NCBI GenBank assembly: GCA_965217825.1
Contig: OZ244571.1
Coordinates: 2,480,001 to 2,544,000 of the forward strand
Length of the DNA stretch: 64,000 bases
DNA from: VXNE01 sp965217825
GTDB lineage: Bacteria; Pseudomonadota; Gammaproteobacteria; Pseudomonadales; Azotimanducaceae
Reading direction: 5' to 3'
In this document: one piece after another, positions 1 to 7,900 of the stretch
Layout of the letters: the number at the start of each line of letters is the position of its first letter
Numbering within the stretch: the first letter of the stretch is position 1
Notes under the pieces: model-generated
Databases searched by the model: none
Told to the model about the DNA's origin: nothing
What the model saw: the letters and a program-made list of their open reading frames with translations, nothing else
Position numbers and translations under genes: made by a program

Positions 1-2356
1 TATCCAGGTCGAATATGACGGAGGCCCGGGTGCCCCTCGCGCCCCAGATTTCCACCGTTCCGCTGCGATCATCGCAGGCCCAGAACTCGGCATCCTTCTC
101 GTCGTCGCAATCCAACGTGAACCAGCGCACCGCTGACAGTTGATCGCGTCGCGGCTCTACGCCGAGAATGAACTCGGAGTCGCGGAACCTTTCGCCGTTT
201 TCGTTCAGCAGGACCGAGTTCACGCCGTAGCGGAAGGGGAAATTCATGCTGGAGGCTATGAATACGTCCTGAAAGCCGTCGGCATTGATGTCGCCAGTGC
301 TCAATCCCCAGGGCCAGTAGTTCTCGGCCCCAATCCGGTCAGAGATCTCCTTGTAGATGCCAGGGTTCTCCTGCTCGAAGAAGGAATTCCCGTAAATGCT
401 GGTTGCATGACTCAGGTCTTCATCCGACTCGCCCCCGGTGCCGAATCCACCACGGATGACGATGGCGGCAGCGCTTATCTCCGACTTGTCTTTTTCCCGC
501 TCGACGCCGATGTTCTCGCCCATGTCGGAGTGCATGTCGGTGATATAGATGTCCATGAGCCCATCGTTGTTCCAGTCGAATATCTTGATCCCCATCGCGC
601 CCCAGGACGTCTGGGGGAAAACTTCCGGGCCCATCCTGACGAAGCGTTTGCCTTCCCGGTTCTGGTAGTACTGGTCGGCCCCCTGCATATTGAGTACGTA
701 CAGGTCCGTCCAGCCGTCCCCGTTGATGTCACCGGCGGCGGCATCTCCAGCCCAGCCCATGTCCTGCACGCCAGCTTGTTCAGAGACATCGATGAATCGA
801 TTCCCGCCCTCGTTGTGATACAGGATGCTTTGCTCAAAGCGTTCAGGTCTAAGGTGGCCGGCAAATGCGTCGCTATATCCGTCGTAGAACTCGTAGTCGA
901 CACCGTCATTGGATGCCTGACGCAGTTTTTCGGAAGTGTACTGGCCCACGTTGGCGAGGAACAGGTCCAGCAGGCCGTCCCTGTCGTAGTCAAAGAACAC
1001 GGCGCCGGAAGAATGGCCTTTGTGCCCGGTACCGGATGCATCGGTTATGTCGCGGAAAGCCCCGCCACCGATGTTTTCGCACAAGCGGTTTCCCTTGCGA
1101 ACGGTCGTGATGTAGAGGTCTGCATCGCCGTCGTTGTCGATGTCCGCGAACGAGGCGGCGACCGAAATGCGGTCAGGCAGGGCCACGCCCGCTTTGCTGG
1201 TGATGTTTTCGAATTTGCCGCCGCCGGTATTTCTCCACAGCTCATTTCCGCCGGCCTGGGTGACGAACAGAACATCCAGCCGGCCGTCGTTATCGACGTC
1301 GGCTACCGCGATGCCGTTGCCATGATCGTAGTGCACCGCCTTGTAGGTTCTCGCAGTGTCCTCAACGCTGCGATGGCGAAAGGTAATGCCACTCTCCGGC
1401 TGCTGGTCGGTGAATTTGAACGCATGGAAAACCTTGATATCAGCCGCGGTCCCGAGCTGGTCCTGTCGGCGTTTCGCCAGTTCCGGCGGGCCGAAAACCG
1501 TCCGCGGCTGGCCAACCCGCGTGACTTTCTTTGGTGGCTTTTCTGGCGTAGCGGTCTGGGCATGTGGCCCACACATCTGTTTCCATTTCGGCAGATGGCT
1601 CACTGCCTTGCAATGCTTGGCGATCCCATCGGCGTCTCCGTCCTGCATGTACAGTTGCACGAGCAACCCGTGCGATGTGAGCGCCAGGCGGTGTTCCGGT
1701 GGGAGGCCGTCGATCACCTGCAAGAACAGCTCCTTGGCGGCGGCGTTGTTGAGACGGCCCATCTCGACCTTCCCCAGGAAGAAGGCAACACCAATGGTCT
1801 GCGTGTTGTCCGAGCCGAGATGATCAGTGTAGATGTCGTATGCCCTATTCAGGTACTTGTGGCCGTCCAGCGACTTCGCCTGCTCTGTCAGCCGTACTCC
1901 GGCGTCGTAATTCAAAGCCGCCAGGAGCCCGAGATCACCTTCTGCCTGGGCAAGCTTGATGGCCCTGTCATAGAACCTCAGTTTCGACCGTTGGTCGGGT
2001 ACTGCCGAAGCATGGCCCTGCATCATCAGCGGGTCGATCAGTTCCAGAGAGTTCTTGCCGTAGGTCTTTTCATAGCGCTTGTAAGCGATCTCGAGGATTC
2101 CCCCCGCCTCGCCATAGTGCCCGGTTTCGAGCAGCGTTCTTCCGTAGTTGTAGGTCAGGCTGGCCGTATTCTTGTGGTCCGGGCCGTAGGCCTTTTCACC
2201 GAGTTCGTAGGCGAGCCTGGCGTAAGGCAGCGCTTCGTCGAGGTTGCCGGCCTGCGCGTGGGACTGGTACTGCGCGTAGGCCTCGGAGAAGGTCATGTCG
2301 GCGTCCTGGCCAAACGCGGGAACCGTGATCACAAAAAGAAAGACGAATCGCCACAT
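1..2356 (-). CDS. TPR plus FG-GAP/VCBS repeat secreted protein (CRTAC1-like), 3' end outside window
   Basis: Read on the minus strand from ATG at 2356, the frame stays open to the window edge (about 785 codons), so the C-terminus is missing. GGAGG lies 7 nt before the ATG. A short hydrophobic leader (MWRFVFLFVITVPAFGQ) predicts export. Roughly residues 20-200 hold tetratricopeptide helices of the kinesin-light-chain style (LAYELGEKAYGPDHKNT). From about residue 310 there are repeated Asp-rich FG-GAP/VCBS blades (VADVDNDGRLDVLFV, ASFADIDNDGDADLYIT, AAGDINGDGWTDLYVLN), as in CRTAC1/ASPIC-UnbV proteins. The last visible residues (VIFDLD) begin another blade. Such proteins form Ca-binding beta-propellers on the surface or in the periplasm; the ligand is unknown. 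Joining TPR and propeller in one chain differs from the two-gene arrangement at 12.2-15.3 kb. Confidence 0.85.
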   Translation of the reverse strand, partial: MWRFVFLFVITVPAFGQDADMTFSEAYAQYQSHAQAGNLDEALPYARLAYELGEKAYGPDHKNTASLTYNYGRTLLETGHYGEAGGILEIAYKRYEKTYGKNSLELIDPLMMQGHASAVPDQRSKLRFYDRAIKLAQAEGDLGLLAALNYDAGVRLTEQAKSLDGHKYLNRAYDIYTDHLGSDNTQTIGVAFFLGKVEMGRLNNAAAKELFLQVIDGLPPEHRLALTSHGLLVQLYMQDGDADGIAKHCKAVSHLPKWKQMCGPHAQTATPEKPPKKVTRVGQPRTVFGPPELAKRRQDQLGTAADIKVFHAFKFTDQQPESGITFRHRSVEDTARTYKAVHYDHGNGIAVADVDNDGRLDVLFVTQAGGNELWRNTGGGKFENITSKAGVALPDRISVAASFADIDNDGDADLYITTVRKGNRLCENIGGGAFRDITDASGTGHKGHSSGAVFFDYDRDGLLDLFLANVGQYTSEKLRQASNDGVDYEFYDGYSDAFAGHLRPERFEQSILYHNEGGNRFIDVSEQAGVQDMGWAGDAAAGDINGDGWTDLYVLNMQGADQYYQNREGKRFVRMGPEVFPQTSWGAMGIKIFDWNNDGLMDIYITDMHSDMGENIGVEREKDKSEISAAAIVIRGGFGTGGESDEDLSHATSIYGNSFFEQENPGIYKEISDRIGAENYWPWGLSTGDINADGFQDVFIASSMNFPFRYGVNSVLLNENGERFRDSEFILGVEPRRDQLSAVRWFTLDCDDEKDAEFWACDDRSGTVEIWGARGTRASVIFDLD

Positions 2357-2555
2357 ATGCGCCTCCTGACCGCTTCCGTGCGGGTAGGGTAACATCAGTC
2401 ATGCGGGCGTCATCGTTGGCACCGCGCCTGCGATGTCAGACACAAGAACTCTGGTGCGGGGGTTTGCAAACATCCCCATAAATCCCATCCGCGCCACCAT
2501 CGGTTATTCTTGCGTCTCGCAATCAGGAAAGAGCCCGAAGGGGATAGGGGGAACA

Positions 2556-3686
2556 ATGGCCAACCCACTCAAAGTCGGCATGTTAGGGGCCGGAGGTATC
2601 ACCAATTCGCACTTGCCCGCCTACCTGGAACATCCCGATCGGGTGCAACTCACGGCGGTTTGCGACCTCATTGAGGATCGCGCCCAGGCCCTTGCCGAGA
2701 AAGCTGGAGTTGAAGCGGTCTACACCGATCTGGACCAGATGTTGCGCGAGGCGGACATAGATGCGGTGGACAACTGCACTTTCCACCCTGCACACGCCCC
2801 ACTGACCATTGCCTGCGTCGAAGCCGGCAAACACGTCATCGTCGAGAAACCGATGGCCAGGTCCTTGCCGGAGTGCCGGGACATGGTCGCAGCCGCCGAC
2901 AAGGCCGGCGTGACCCTGATGATCGCGCAGGACCTGCGTTACTCGCCTGAGGCGTTTGCGGTGAAACGCTTCATCGACGAAGGCAGGCTGGGCGATATGT
3001 TCGCGGTTCGAACCCACCTGCTTTCACCGCGGGTGCCGCCCCGTATCGGACGTGCGCGTCAGGACCGCTATGCCGACGCCAACCAGGGTGGCGGCACCCT
3101 GATGGCCGTACAGGTGCATCACATCGATCTGCTGCGTTTCTACGCTGGGAACGTCAAGCGGTTGACGGCGGTGTGCAGGTCGATAGGACCGCGGATGGTC
3201 AATGGCGCCGAGGACCTGGTCGCTGCGATCCTTGAATTCGAGAACGGAGTGCTCGGCCACTTGTTCGCGGGCCCGGGCGAAACCCCCGAGGACGCTTCGG
3301 ACGGGCGCCCGGTCACGGCTTCTACCAGATCCTACATGTTGTACGGCACCGAAGGCACGATTCACTCGACGCCGTCGACGCTTCCCGAACACCACCATTT
3401 CGGAAGAATCATGTTTGCGCCGACGGAAGATCGGCCTATTGATCGAAGTATTCCGGCCGATCTGGAGCGGTGGGTGCATCCACCCTTCGAGCCCATCGAC
3501 ACGAGCGGTCTCGATCTCCCCACAGTCAAACCCTTCGTCAACGAGATCCTGCACTTCGAGGAGTGCATCAGGACGGGCAGGGAACCCATCAGCAGCGGTC
3601 GGGACAACATGGAGACGATGAAGATCATCTATGGCATCTGGGAGTCGTCCCGGACTGGCAAGGCTGTCGAATTGGATGATCTCTAG
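2556..3686 (+). CDS. Gfo/Idh/MocA family NAD(P)-dependent oxidoreductase
   Basis: Protein of 376 aa beginning MANPLKVGMLGAGGITNSH. I chose ATG 2556 because a purine-rich site (GGGGATAGGGGG) sits just upstream and the Rossmann glycine motif then falls at residues 9-14; the in-frame extension upstream is not protein-like. Residues 1-125 form the NAD(P)-binding fold. The family signature EKP (IVEKPMARS) follows, and then the beta-sheet C-terminal domain with substrate-loop sequence GGGTLMAVQVHHIDLL. The family oxidises or reduces sugars, inositols and related polyols; the substrate cannot be read from sequence. A Uma2-like gene follows after 6 nt. A paralogue lies at 41972-43024. Confidence 0.9.
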   Translation: MANPLKVGMLGAGGITNSHLPAYLEHPDRVQLTAVCDLIEDRAQALAEKAGVEAVYTDLDQMLREADIDAVDNCTFHPAHAPLTIACVEAGKHVIVEKPMARSLPECRDMVAAADKAGVTLMIAQDLRYSPEAFAVKRFIDEGRLGDMFAVRTHLLSPRVPPRIGRARQDRYADANQGGGTLMAVQVHHIDLLRFYAGNVKRLTAVCRSIGPRMVNGAEDLVAAILEFENGVLGHLFAGPGETPEDASDGRPVTASTRSYMLYGTEGTIHSTPSTLPEHHHFGRIMFAPTEDRPIDRSIPADLERWVHPPFEPIDTSGLDLPTVKPFVNEILHFEECIRTGREPISSGRDNMETMKIIYGIWESSRTGKAVELDDL

Positions 3687-3692
3687 CGACCG

Positions 3693-4394
3693 ATGAAGCA
3701 GATGCCGTCGGATCCCTTTCTTCCCGCCGAGGATCCGCTGTATCCGAGTTCGGACGGCCTTCCGTTGGCTGAGAACGACTGGCAGTTGTGGGCGATCCTG
3801 GACGCTGTCGGCACGCTGAAGATTCGCTACGGGGGCCGGCCGGACATCTACGTGTCGGGCGACCTCTTGATCTACTACGAGGAGGGCAACCCGCGCAGGT
3901 CCGTCGCGCCGGATGTCTTCGTCGTCTTCGGGGCGGCGAACCACAAGCGCAACGTGTACAAGCTCTGGGAGGAGCCGAAGGTGCCGGACTTCGTTCTGGA
4001 GGTGGCGTCCGAGAACACCTGGAGGGAGGACCTGGGTCGGAAACGCGCGCTCTACGCGGAGCTTGGTGTGCGCGAATACTGGCTGTTCGATCCGAGGGAC
4101 GAGTACTTCGATCCGCCGCTACAGGGCCTCGTCTTGCGGGAACGCGCCTATCGCGCATTGCCAGCGCTCGTGGAGAACGGAGCCCGGACGATTCGAAGCG
4201 AGGTGCTGGGGCTCGACTTGCGCGCGGAGGGGGGCGTGCTGCGCTTTCGCGACCCCGCGACCGGGCAGCGTCTGAAGACCCACGCGGAGGCGACGACGGC
4301 TCTCGCCGAGGAGAGGGCGGCGAGGGACGAGGCGACGAAGGCCCTTCGGGCCGCCGAGGCCCGCATCGCCGAACTCGAAGCGCGCCTGCGCTAG
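3693..4394 (+). CDS. Uma2 family (DUF820) restriction-endonuclease-fold protein
   Basis: Protein of 233 aa. The central region carries the Uma2/DUF820 signature: VAPDVFVVFG, then VPDFVLEVASENTWREDLGRK and REYWLFDP. It includes the Asp and Glu-x-Ala/Ser positions of a PD-(D/E)XK-like core. The last 45 residues (from about 190) are a charged Ala/Glu/Arg-rich coiled coil (EERAARDEATKALRAAEAR), commonly seen at the C-terminus of Uma2 proteins. The family is abundant in cyanobacteria and other environmental bacteria and its biological role is not established; nuclease activity is inferred from fold. It begins 6 nt after the upstream Gfo/Idh/MocA gene, so the two may be co-transcribed. Confidence 0.85.
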   Translation: MKQMPSDPFLPAEDPLYPSSDGLPLAENDWQLWAILDAVGTLKIRYGGRPDIYVSGDLLIYYEEGNPRRSVAPDVFVVFGAANHKRNVYKLWEEPKVPDFVLEVASENTWREDLGRKRALYAELGVREYWLFDPRDEYFDPPLQGLVLRERAYRALPALVENGARTIRSEVLGLDLRAEGGVLRFRDPATGQRLKTHAEATTALAEERAARDEATKALRAAEARIAELEARLR

Positions 4395-4524
4395 CGAGTT
4401 CGGCCGCGAAGATTCCTTGCTTCGGGCCCATACGCAAAGACCTGCGCCGCAGGCCTCGACCGACCGCCCACGCGCCTGCGCGACCGAACGCAATCACGCT
4501 GGAGTTGCGATAGAGCAAGCGCGC

Positions 4525-4558
4525 AAAAAAAACAGCCCGCACCTTTCGGTGCGGGCTG
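4525..4558 (-). terminator. Rho-independent terminator of TonB receptor copy 1
   Basis: On the minus strand a perfect 11-bp GC-rich stem (CAGCCCGCACC / GGTGCGGGCTG) with loop GAAA is followed by eight T. It lies just downstream of the stop codon of the receptor at 4591. The same hairpin recurs at 7825-7857. Confidence 0.9.
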
Positions 4559-4590
4559 CGCCAAGGATCAGCCTAAGCTGGCTTAAGCCG

Positions 4591-7440
4591 TTACCGGTTC
4601 ATCCTGTACTCAAACCCGATCGACCGCGGCGGGTGGAAGCCGTGGTAGCCGCTGTCACCCAGCGAGTAGGGGGCGATCTCATCCATGACATTGTTGACAT
4701 AGATGCCGAGCTCGTAGTTGTCGCGGGCAAACATGAGCTTCGCGTTCAGGAACCCGTAAGTTGGCGTCGGCCGCTCGTTGTTTTCGGTCCTGAACACCTT
4801 CTTGCCCCGGTAGTAGTAATCGCCGCGCAGACTGCCGTCGTAGCCGGCGATGTGGAAGTCATACTGCGCCGAGGCGAAGTAAGCCAGTACCGGCGTCAGG
4901 CGAATGCGGTTGCCGGGGGCGATGTTGATGGCCACGCCCGCTCCCGCTATGGTCCCGCCCGCCTCCTGCGCCAGGGTTTCCGCATCGGGGATCCACGCGC
5001 CGCCAGCCCGCAGGCTCAACGCATCGGTCAACTGTCCCCGAACCTCTAACTCGAAGCCGCGGGACTTGGCCTCGCCGATGTTGTCGCTGACGCTTGTGGG
5101 ATAGGGGGGGGCTCCCCCGACCGGGGAAGCGGGATCCACCAGTTCGCGGAACACGAATGACGTGGTCACCACCGCGTTCTGGATGTCCATCTGGTAGGCG
5201 GCCAGGGTGAAGTCGAGCCGACCGTCCAGGACCGTCGCCTTGACTCCCACCTCCAGGGACGTCACATCGTCGCCTTCGAACGTCAGCAGGTCCAGGGCGG
5301 CGTTAAGGTTCTCCTGGGCGCCGGGAACTCCCCGCGCGGCGAGTTCCTCGTACTCGACCAGCCGCGACACGAGCCGCGTGTTCACGCCTCCGGCGCGGAA
5401 CGCGTTCGCCAACATGACGTAGACCATCGTGGAGTCGTTGGGCCGCCATGTAAGGGTGACCTTCGGCGCCGCCTTCTCCTGGGTCTGGGTCTCGGCGCGT
5501 TGCGTCATCTCGTCGAACGTGGACCACCTGCCGCTGGGGCCGGCAAAGGTAGAGAACTCGCTCCTGGCGAAGCGGGCGCCGGCCAGGATCTCCAACTGAT
5601 CGCTTATCGCATAGCTCACCTCGCCGAAGATGGCAGACTCTTCCCGCTGGTGAGTCGAGGCGGCGCCCGGCCGACCAGCGCTGGTTGTTTGCAAGAGCCG
5701 GTGCATTGTGCGTATCTGGTCGAGCGACAACGCGGGGTTGTAGGTAATGCCCGCAGACCGGCTATTCTGGCAGGTGATATCCGGGTAGGCGGCGCCACCG
5801 AAGATGGACCTGTTCTGGTGCCCCACCGCGCCGCAGTGCATCCAGGAGCGCGGATCGTCCTCGTCCGCGTTTGTCTCGAGATAGGCGCCGACGGCCCACT
5901 GCAGCCGGTTTTCCGGCTGGTTGGAAACCAGGCGCACCTCGTGGGTCATGCGGTCGTAGAGATTCAGGCCAGCCCTGCTGCTGCTGCGGCCCCAGAAGAC
6001 GCCGGAATCGCAATCGAATTCCGGTATCGCTTCTTTGCATACTTCAATCAACCGCCAGTGCCAATCCGTGTAACCGTACCAATCGCACTTGATCCTCTGA
6101 TCGAGCGTCAACGGGCCCGAAGTGCACTCTGCGAACCTCGAGGAGCGACCACCTTCACCGGTCCGTATCAGCTTGTGATTCGCGGGCTGGGAAAGCCATG
6201 CATGAAATTTGTCCTCCGGAAGCCTGTCGGGGGTAAGGGTGCCGAATCGGCCGCCGACCCTCTGCTCCTCCGAGTGGGCGATGTGGTGCTCGTAGATCCC
6301 CGAGGACCACGTCAGGTCCGCGAAATCGAGCTCCCATTCGATGCTGAGGTTGTTGATCCAGGTCCTCGACCATCCACCGTCGTTCCATTGCGGCGAGGCC
6401 ATGTGCGTCACGTAGAAGTGCTCGGGGCCCGCCTTGAATCTCGCGGTCTCTCCGTCCAACGCGCCGTTCTGGCCCCTTTCGCAATTATTCGTATCGGGGT
6501 CGATCCAGTCGGCACCCGCAGCCAGGCCTGCCGTTACGGGAAAGCGCGGTATCTGGGCGACATGATCGCCGGGGGCGAGATTGCCTTCAGCGGGGCGGCC
6601 GTCCACGTAGCAGTGATGGGCGGTCCCGGGAGCGCCGTGCTTGGAGTCGACAAAGTGGCGCGTGAAATTGACCGTGACCCTGTCACTCGCATACCAGGAG
6701 AGTTGGGCCCGGAATCCGAACTCATCGCGGAAATCGACATCTGGAATGATGCGGGGCCCGTACTTGTCGAGAATACCGGGCTTGTTCCGCGAGTAGGGCG
6801 TGATCCGCGCCGCTATCCGCTCCCCGAGCGGGATGTTGATCATGGCGTCAATGCGGTGCCCCGTGTCATCGGAATGGTACGGGTTCTCGACCCTCGCGGA
6901 GAGGGCCCAGTCGAAGCCCTCGGGACTCGGCTTCTTGGTGATGTAGCGGACCGCCGCCGCCATGCTGCCTTGACCGTAGAGCGTGCCCTGCGGGCCCTTG
7001 AGCACCTCGATGCGCTCCAGGTCGAAGTTCGGAAGCTGCGGTGACCGGGCACCCAGGCCCTGTACCGGCGTGTTGTCGATGTACATCGACACCGGTCCGG
7101 TCGGAGACCTGAACTGGGCGATGCCGCGCGCGTTGACGTAGTGCCAGGTCGGCGCGGCCTGCCCGTAGTTCAATCCGGGGACCGACAGAAACAGGTCCGT
7201 GATGTCTTCCACGCCCCGTTGCTCGATCTCGATGTCCGTCAACGCCGTGATGGTCAACGGCGTGTCCATCAACTGCGTGTCGCGGTAGGTGGCGGTGACG
7301 ATGATCTCTTCGACCACCGAACCATCGTCGTCGTCTTCTTCCTCGTCGGACTGGGCCGACGCAGGCAAGCAGAACGTCATGCCGATCGCGGCGAATGCCG
7401 CAATGCCGAGCTGTCGCCAGCTCATGGAATACGTAGTCAT
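4591..7440 (-). CDS. TonB-dependent outer-membrane receptor, tandem copy 1
   Basis: Protein of 949 aa. A signal peptide ends near ASA-Q (residues 29/30) and is followed by an acidic Asp/Glu run and a TonB-box-like segment EEIIVTATYR (44-53). The plug domain spans about 55-180, including DLERIEVLKGPQGTLYGQG. The rest is a 22-strand barrel of the FecA/sphingomonad-type TonB receptor class. The C-terminus ends YRMNR rather than in the usual aromatic residue. The start ATG at 7440 has a GGGGGAA site immediately upstream. The protein imports an unknown ligand across the outer membrane using TonB-ExbBD energy. It is nearly identical to the receptor at 7901-10753; the two differ mainly in the first 60 residues, in scattered loop positions and by one residue of length. 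No transporter or periplasmic binding protein adjoins it. Confidence 0.95.
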   Translation of the reverse strand: MTTYSMSWRQLGIAAFAAIGMTFCLPASAQSDEEEDDDDGSVVEEIIVTATYRDTQLMDTPLTITALTDIEIEQRGVEDITDLFLSVPGLNYGQAAPTWHYVNARGIAQFRSPTGPVSMYIDNTPVQGLGARSPQLPNFDLERIEVLKGPQGTLYGQGSMAAAVRYITKKPSPEGFDWALSARVENPYHSDDTGHRIDAMINIPLGERIAARITPYSRNKPGILDKYGPRIIPDVDFRDEFGFRAQLSWYASDRVTVNFTRHFVDSKHGAPGTAHHCYVDGRPAEGNLAPGDHVAQIPRFPVTAGLAAGADWIDPDTNNCERGQNGALDGETARFKAGPEHFYVTHMASPQWNDGGWSRTWINNLSIEWELDFADLTWSSGIYEHHIAHSEEQRVGGRFGTLTPDRLPEDKFHAWLSQPANHKLIRTGEGGRSSRFAECTSGPLTLDQRIKCDWYGYTDWHWRLIEVCKEAIPEFDCDSGVFWGRSSSRAGLNLYDRMTHEVRLVSNQPENRLQWAVGAYLETNADEDDPRSWMHCGAVGHQNRSIFGGAAYPDITCQNSRSAGITYNPALSLDQIRTMHRLLQTTSAGRPGAASTHQREESAIFGEVSYAISDQLEILAGARFARSEFSTFAGPSGRWSTFDEMTQRAETQTQEKAAPKVTLTWRPNDSTMVYVMLANAFRAGGVNTRLVSRLVEYEELAARGVPGAQENLNAALDLLTFEGDDVTSLEVGVKATVLDGRLDFTLAAYQMDIQNAVVTTSFVFRELVDPASPVGGAPPYPTSVSDNIGEAKSRGFELEVRGQLTDALSLRAGGAWIPDAETLAQEAGGTIAGAGVAINIAPGNRIRLTPVLAYFASAQYDFHIAGYDGSLRGDYYYRGKKVFRTENNERPTPTYGFLNAKLMFARDNYELGIYVNNVMDEIAPYSLGDSGYHGFHPPRSIGFEYRMNR

Positions 7441-7608
7441 TCATTCCCCCTTGTTCGGTTTTTTCAAACGGAACCAGCGACGTTGCATCCCGGGGGGTGG
7501 TTGTTACACCACTCGCCGGCCAGCGATACCGCGCCGACGGTGTCCTCTCACGTAACTACACCGCTCTTGGTACACCAACCATGGGTTTTTGTCAAACCGC
7601 GAACGCCG
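7441..7608 (-). promoter_or_regulatory. Leader region of TonB receptor copy 1, conserved with copy 2
   Basis: The segment around 7496-7560 (ACACCACTCGCC ... CTCTCACGTAACTAC) recurs upstream of copy 2 at 10812-10874 with only a few changes, while sequence between it and each start codon is less conserved. It probably contains the promoter and 5' leader. I cannot assign -10/-35 boxes or a riboswitch class with confidence, and conservation could simply reflect recent duplication. Confidence 0.35.
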
Positions 7609-7763
7609 CGAACGCCGCGAAATCGCCATTGACGACTGGACTTGACAGAGCGTATGAGCGCGATCGAAATTGGCATTCAGCCTTCAACAATGCCTGGGTC
7701 ACCGAGCATCGGCAGCTCGGACTACAGATACGCTGGCGGCCCACCATCTGATCGAAGCATGGC
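7609..7763. repeat. Dispersed repeat block, copy A
   Basis: Starts at AACGCCGCGAAATCGCCATT and runs through CCTGGGTCACCGAGCATCGG to CCACCATCTGATCGAAGCA. It matches copy B (about 10946-11095) almost throughout, and copy C (from 12095) over its last 75 nt. It contains no convincing gene. Copies A and B belong to the same duplicated unit as the TonB receptors; copy C is an extra partial copy before the TPR gene. Confidence 0.8.
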
Positions 7764-7824
7764 CGTGCATCCGTGAGCGTGGGGTAACACCGGTCACGCC
7801 GGAGTCATGGTAGAGCAAGGGCGC

Positions 7825-7857
7825 AAAAAAACAGCCCGCACCTCTCGGTGCGGGCTG
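7825..7857 (-). terminator. Rho-independent terminator of TonB receptor copy 2
   Basis: Same 11-bp stem as the hairpin at 4525-4558 with loop GAGA, followed on the minus strand by seven T. It sits 43 nt beyond the stop codon of the receptor at 7901, so the terminator was duplicated together with the gene. Confidence 0.9.
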
Positions 7858-7900
7858 CGCCAAGGATCAACTCAGCTAGCTGCCAAGCAGCGCCAGGAGC

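Noticed and set aside
140..2392. Long plus-strand open frame (750 codons)
   Set aside because: It is the antisense of the TPR/FG-GAP gene; the minus-strand frame has clear motifs and an RBS, while the plus frame shows none.
5500..7044. Plus-strand frames of 514 and (8810-10186) 458 codons
   Set aside because: Both are antisense to the two TonB receptors and mirror each other only because the receptors are duplicated.
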